Source: an uncultured Clostridia bacterium (GTDB lineage: Bacteria; Bacillota; Clostridia; TANB77; CAG-508). Taken from it: a stretch of DNA of 16,959 bases. Under the pieces are notes generated by a model that was not told the origin of the DNA, ran no database searches, and was given only the letters and a program-made list of their open reading frames with translations. Made by a program: the position numbers and the translations under genes. The stretch lies in contig CALXJO010000010.1 of NCBI GenBank assembly GCA_944388645.1, positions 1 to 16,959 on the forward strand. Direction: 5' to 3'. Below, piece by piece: positions 13,279-16,959 of the stretch (position 1 is its first letter; each line of letters opens with the position of its first letter).

Positions 13279-15849
13279 TTACTTTGTAATCCATTTTACT
13301 AAATCTAAGTTTGCTGAATCTAATATCATTTCATTTTTTGGCATTACTCTAAATGTATAACCATAATCTCCACCTGTTGTAAGTTCTACTGTTGCTTGAT
13401 ATTCATACTCTCTTTTTTCTTTATCTTCATTAATCATAGTCATTGGTATAATTGAAATATTATCAACTATTCCATTATCAGTAATTTGTCCATAATAAAC
13501 TTGTGCTTCAATACTATCTGGTGAAATATTTTGTAAATAAACTTTACATTTTACTGTTATCTTATTTCCTGCATCAACAGTAATATTATCTAAATTACTT
13601 TTTTCTTGTTTTATTACAATGTTGTCCCAATTTGCATATAAGTTATTTTTCCATGTATTAAATTCTGCAACTGTTGATAAGTCTTTATAATAAGTATTGT
13701 ATAAATTACAAAGTGGCATATAAAATTTATTTGTATAATCCATAAGCATTCTTGTTGTACTATATCTTCCTGAATTAGAGATTATAGAGTTTTTCATTAT
13801 CTCCATCCACTTTTCAGAAATGCCGCGTTCATCTTTATCATAGTACATAGGAATTATTTTGTTTTCTAATGTATGGTATATGCTGTCACTATCTGCTTCA
13901 TCTTGTTCATCATAAGATGAATACTCTGTATTAGTTCCAATTGTCCAACCATTTTTCTGGTTATAGCCTTCTGCCCACCATCCATCTAGTACACTGAAAT
14001 TTATAACACCATTTACAGCTGCTTTTTGTCCACTTGTTCCAGAAGCTTCCATTGGTCTTCTTGGAGTATTAAGCCATACATCAACTCCACTAATTAAATA
14101 TTTTGATAGTGAAATATTGTAATTTTCTAATAAAAATACTTTTCCTTTAAATTGTGGTTTCATTGATATTTCGTGAATATATTTTATTAAGTCTTTTCCT
14201 TGTCCATCTGATGGATGAGCTTTTCCAGCAAATATTATTTGTACTGGTCTTTCACTATTACTTAATATTTCTGTAATTCTTTCTAAGTCTCTAAATATTA
14301 ATGTTGCTCTCTTATATGTTGCAAATCTTCTAGAAAAACCAATTGTTAATGCATTTGGATTTAAACCAGAAATAATTTGGTTTATTTCGTCATAGTGATA
14401 ACCTTCTCTTTTTAGTCTAGTTGCTACATTTTCCTTAACTAAATTTAATAATTTAATTTTTCTCTCATTATGAGCATTCCATAATTCTTCATTTGGAATG
14501 TCTTTAATTCTTAACCATGTATTATCATTTTCTATATCATCTTGCCAATATGGTTTTAAATATTTGTTATATAATCTCTTCATATTTGGAGCAAGCCATG
14601 TACATGTATGAATTCCATTTGTAACATATGATATAGGAGCTTCATTTGCTGCAATATTTGGCCAAACTTCTCCAAAAAGTTCTCTTGATACTGCGCCATG
14701 TAATTTACTAACTCCGTTCTTTTTACCAGAGAATTTTAATGCTAAAATTCCCATGTTAAACCCAGTATTAGATATATCTGCATCAGGCTTCATTCCTAAT
14801 CTAAAGAACTGCTCTTTTGTAATAGAGAATCTATTCCAATAATCTTTAAAATATTGTTCTATTAAATATAATGGAAATATATCATTTCCAGCTGGTACTG
14901 GTGTATGTGTAGTAAATACAGTTTTTGCAGCTACTATCTCTTCTGCCATATCAAAAGTTATTTGTTTTTCTTTTATTGTATTTTTCATTAATTCTAGAAT
15001 TAAAAATGCAGAATGTCCTTCATTCATATGGTATACAGTTGGATTTAAACCTAATACTTTTAATAGGCTAGTTCCAGCCATTCCTAATACTATCTCTTGC
15101 TGTATTCTTGTTTCTTGGTTTCCACCATATAAAGTAGATGTTATTCCCCTATATTCTGGAATATTTGCTTCTATATCAGAATCCATTAAATATAATGTAA
15201 CTCTTCCTACATCTATCTTCCATACTTTTAAATATAACCTCTTTTTAGGCATATTTACATATACTAGCAAATCTTTTCCATTAACATCTTTAACTGGATA
15301 TATTGGCAAAGAATCAACATCATTTTCTCTATATTCTTCTATTTGCTGACCATATCCATTTATCTTTTGATGGAAAAATCCTTTTTTATATAAAAGTCCT
15401 ACTGCTACTAGTGGAATCCCTAAATCACTTGCAGATTTTAAGTGATCTCCAGATAAAATACCAAGTCCTCCTGAATATATAGGTAATATTTGGTCTAGTC
15501 CATATTCTGCAGAAAAATATGCAATTAAATCATTTTGATTATCTGGATAATTTTTTCTAAACCATGTATTTTTACTATTCATATAGTTATGAAAATTTTC
15601 TACAATTTTATCATATTCTTTTAAAAACTCTACATTCTCTGTTATTTTCTCTAATCTATCTTGAGATACAAGTTTTAAGAACTTAGCAGGATTTTTTCCT
15701 ACAGTTTCCCATAAATCTCCATCAATTTGTTTAAACAGTCTTAAAAAGTCTGTATTCCAGGTCCACCATAAATTACTTGCAACTGTTGTTAGTTCTTTTA
15801 TTCTCTCTGGTAATTGAGGTGTAACTGTTATTTTGTTAAATACGTACAT
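13279..15849 (-). CDS. glgP: Alpha-glucan (glycogen/maltodextrin) phosphorylase
   Basis: Releases glucose 1-phosphate from the non-reducing ends of glycogen or related glucans, using pyridoxal phosphate. The 856-residue protein belongs to the GT35 subgroup with an N-terminal extension (LPERIKELTTVASNLWWTWN) rather than the mammalian-like layout. Motifs include AYFSAEYGLDQILPIYSGGLGILSGD (short pieces YFSAEYG, GGLGILSGDHLK), HMNEGHSAF, THTPVPAGND, RFATYKRA, and the PLP segment EASGTSGQKAAVNG with Lys609 as the Schiff-base lysine. A TTG at 15852 is in frame, but ATG 15849 is 7 nt after AAGGAGG (15857-15863) and is preferred. No other glycogen gene adjoins it. It is bracketed by two copies of the same hairpin element (D1 and D2) in the same orientation. 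Confidence 0.96.
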   Translation of the reverse strand: MYVFNKITVTPQLPERIKELTTVASNLWWTWNTDFLRLFKQIDGDLWETVGKNPAKFLKLVSQDRLEKITENVEFLKEYDKIVENFHNYMNSKNTWFRKNYPDNQNDLIAYFSAEYGLDQILPIYSGGLGILSGDHLKSASDLGIPLVAVGLLYKKGFFHQKINGYGQQIEEYRENDVDSLPIYPVKDVNGKDLLVYVNMPKKRLYLKVWKIDVGRVTLYLMDSDIEANIPEYRGITSTLYGGNQETRIQQEIVLGMAGTSLLKVLGLNPTVYHMNEGHSAFLILELMKNTIKEKQITFDMAEEIVAAKTVFTTHTPVPAGNDIFPLYLIEQYFKDYWNRFSITKEQFFRLGMKPDADISNTGFNMGILALKFSGKKNGVSKLHGAVSRELFGEVWPNIAANEAPISYVTNGIHTCTWLAPNMKRLYNKYLKPYWQDDIENDNTWLRIKDIPNEELWNAHNERKIKLLNLVKENVATRLKREGYHYDEINQIISGLNPNALTIGFSRRFATYKRATLIFRDLERITEILSNSERPVQIIFAGKAHPSDGQGKDLIKYIHEISMKPQFKGKVFLLENYNISLSKYLISGVDVWLNTPRRPMEASGTSGQKAAVNGVINFSVLDGWWAEGYNQKNGWTIGTNTEYSSYDEQDEADSDSIYHTLENKIIPMYYDKDERGISEKWMEIMKNSIISNSGRYSTTRMLMDYTNKFYMPLCNLYNTYYKDLSTVAEFNTWKNNLYANWDNIVIKQEKSNLDNITVDAGNKITVKCKVYLQNISPDSIEAQVYYGQITDNGIVDNISIIPMTMINEDKEKREYEYQATVELTTGGDYGYTFRVMPKNEMILDSANLDLVKWITK

Positions 15850-15904
15850 CAAAATTCCTCCTTCGTAACTTTGCCATTTTACCTTTTGTATTTCTTCATC
15901 TTAT

Positions 15905-15933
15905 ATTATCTATTAAGTAACAAAAATTTGCAA
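15905..15933 (-). promoter_or_regulatory. glgP promoter
   Basis: Minus strand: -35 TTGCAA (15928-15933), 17-bp spacer, -10 GATAAT (15905-15910), about 55 bp upstream of the glgP ATG. Confidence 0.55.
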
Positions 15934-15970
15934 GGATTTTTGAAATATTTTTTATTTTTTTATTTGTTAC

Positions 15971-16115
15971 GTTACTGTTCACAGCCAACTTAAACTTTGA
16001 ATAAGGAAATTTATATGTTTTTGGAGAATTTTTCGTCTTCCCAGAAGCGATAAAATTCGAAAAAACATACAAATTTCCTATGTATAAATATTTTTTTAAG
16101 GCTGTGAATTGTAAC
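15971..16115. repeat. 145-bp palindromic element between glgP and the GT51 gene
   Basis: GTTACTGTTCACAGCC (15971-15986) and GGCTGTGAATTGTAAC (16100-16115) are inverted copies matching at 14 of 16 positions. Partly complementary sequence continues inward and the D2 hairpin occupies the tip. The layout, a distinct outer palindrome with an AT-stem hairpin inside, repeats that at 2792-2986. It lies between divergent promoters. Confidence 0.65.
16004..16079 (-). repeat. Hairpin element, AT-stem family, copy D2
   Basis: Arms AGGAAATTTATATGTTTTT (16004-16022) and 16061-16079 pair at 18 of 19 positions around a 37-nt core identical to D1. The arms differ from D1 at many positions but remain complementary. 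Nested within the 15971-16115 palindrome. Confidence 0.75.
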
Positions 16116-16160
16116 TTCTATTTTTGTGTCACTTTATATTCACTTTTTTGTCGTATTATA

Positions 16161-16169
16161 TGATATAAT
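16161..16169 (+). promoter_or_regulatory. Extended -10 promoter of the GT51 gene
   Basis: TGATATAAT (16161-16169) is a consensus extended -10. The best -35 (TTCACT, 16139-16144) has a 19-bp spacer, so the extended -10 would carry recognition. Transcription from about 16176 would place the whole B2 hairpin in a leader of about 165 nt. Confidence 0.5.
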
Positions 16170-16184
16170 AATTATAGGAAGAGA

Positions 16185-16308
16185 GGTTGAAAAATAATTG
16201 TGTTTTGGCGTTGTCAAACTTCATTTAAAATTTAATCAACGTACAAAAAGTACGCCTCATAAATTTTAAATTTGTTTTCCTAGCCAAAAACACAATTCTT
16301 TTCCAACC
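16185..16308 (+). repeat. Structured leader hairpin, copy B2, upstream of the GT51 gene
   Basis: This 124-nt element starts GGTTG and ends CAACC. Helices: AATTGTGTTTTGGC with GCCAAAAACACAATT (one bulged A), TTTAAAATTT (16224-16233) with AAATTTTAAA (16261-16270), and apical CGTAC-N5-GTACG (16240-16254). The segments TCAACGT and ACGCCTCA beside the apical stem, and CCTAGCC, are the same as in B1, whereas the helices differ by paired changes. The similarity runs on as GATTTATGCC to the ribosome site. Confidence 0.8.
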
Positions 16309-16342
16309 GGATTTATGCCGTGGGAAAGGAATGAGAAGAAAT

Positions 16343-16959
16343 ATGAAAATTTTTAGAAGAATATTATTAGTAATTTTAATTGTAATATTAATAGTTGGCT
16401 TTGTTTGTTATGTAAATGGTAAAAAATTATATGACACTAGACTTTCTGAAATTAGTTTAACTGACAAAGTTGAATCTTTAAAAGAAGATGAAGACTATGT
16501 ATATTTAAGTGAGCTTCCAGATTATTATAAAAATGCTGTTGTAGCAGTTGAAGACCACAGATTTTATGACCATGGAGCAATTGATATAATTGCTATTGGC
16601 CGTGCTATTTTTAATAATATTAAGCAATGGGATTTTGTGGAAGGTGGTAGCACAATTACACAGCAAACAGCAAAAAATTTATATTTTATAGAAGATACTG
16701 ATGTTGTAAGTAGAAAAGTTGCAGAAATTATATTAGGTTTTCAAATGGAAAATGAATATTCAAAAGATCAGATTTTAGAACTTTATATTAACACGATTTA
16801 TTTTGGAGATGGATATTATGGTATAAAAGAAGCGTGTGAAGGCTATTTAGGTAAAGCTCCTCAAGATATGACTTTATATGATGCTACAATGCTTGCAGGA
16901 ATTCCTAATGCTCCTAGTGCTTATGCACCAACTGTAAATTTCGAATATACTTGTAGTAG
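16343..16959 (+). CDS. Peptidoglycan glycosyltransferase (GT51; class A PBP or monofunctional), 3' end outside the window
   Basis: Polymerises lipid II into glycan strands at the outer face of the membrane. The visible 205 codons give a cytoplasmic start, one membrane anchor (about residues 5-24) and the GT51 domain: EDHRFYDHGAID with catalytic Glu70, GGSTITQQTAKN (101-112), RKVAEIILGFQMENEYSKDQ, and ILELYINTIYFGDGYYGI. The last residues, AGIPNAPSAYAPTVNFEY, are family-typical. The frame is open to the window end, so a following transpeptidase domain (class A penicillin-binding protein) cannot be excluded or confirmed. Two in-frame ATGs occur; 16343 is favoured because 16331 abuts the AAAGGA ribosome site and the spacing then resembles hisS. 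The B2 hairpin occupies its leader. Confidence 0.88.
   Translation, partial: MKIFRRILLVILIVILIVGFVCYVNGKKLYDTRLSEISLTDKVESLKEDEDYVYLSELPDYYKNAVVAVEDHRFYDHGAIDIIAIGRAIFNNIKQWDFVEGGSTITQQTAKNLYFIEDTDVVSRKVAEIILGFQMENEYSKDQILELYINTIYFGDGYYGIKEACEGYLGKAPQDMTLYDATMLAGIPNAPSAYAPTVNFEYTCS

Overview
The window is very AT-rich chromosomal DNA (about a quarter G+C by eye) with dense, Firmicutes-style genes and clear AGGAGG-type ribosome binding sites. A spoIIP homologue indicates an endospore-former lineage, so a low-GC member of the Clostridia is the most likely source. That is an inference from gene content and composition; no ribosomal RNA is present to fix the taxon.

Layout: pgi (glucose-6-phosphate isomerase, minus) at the left. 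Then spoIIP (plus), a spore-engulfment peptidoglycan hydrolase whose reading frame is broken between the membrane anchor and the linker. Next is a minus-strand operon read right to left: recJ, relA (Rel), an MBL-fold hydrolase and hisS, i.e. DNA repair, stringent response, metal-dependent hydrolase and histidyl-tRNA synthetase. To its right lie a strikingly GC-rich island with a small membrane protein, lysS (minus), a divergent membrane-anchored spermidine-synthase-like gene (plus), glgP (alpha-glucan phosphorylase, minus), and the 5' part of a GT51 peptidoglycan glycosyltransferase gene (plus) cut off by the window end.

The intergenic spaces are the unusual part. Nearly every one carries a long imperfect palindrome. 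Three kinds recur. (i) Palindromes with TTTCGCCCA / TGGGCGAAA arms occur three times: one exactly fills the gap between the convergent stop codons of spoIIP and hisS, and two flank the GC-rich island. (ii) A 74-109 nt hairpin family has an AT-rich outer stem (ATATATTTTT type) around a more conserved core; four members are visible, and two share an identical 37-nt core while their stems differ but still pair. (iii) A 123-124 nt hairpin occurs twice, in the same orientation, immediately upstream of the ribosome binding sites of hisS and of the GT51 gene. Several of its helices differ in sequence between copies yet keep base pairing. This covariation suggests that the RNA (or single-stranded DNA) fold is maintained, so type (iii) is either an undescribed leader RNA or a mobile hairpin that delivers a 5' untranslated region. 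It is the best candidate in the window for something new.

The protein-coding genes are mostly ordinary housekeeping functions. Exceptions are the frameshifted spoIIP, the spermidine-synthase-like protein whose usual DxxD motif is not conserved, and the 118-residue orphan membrane protein in foreign-looking DNA.
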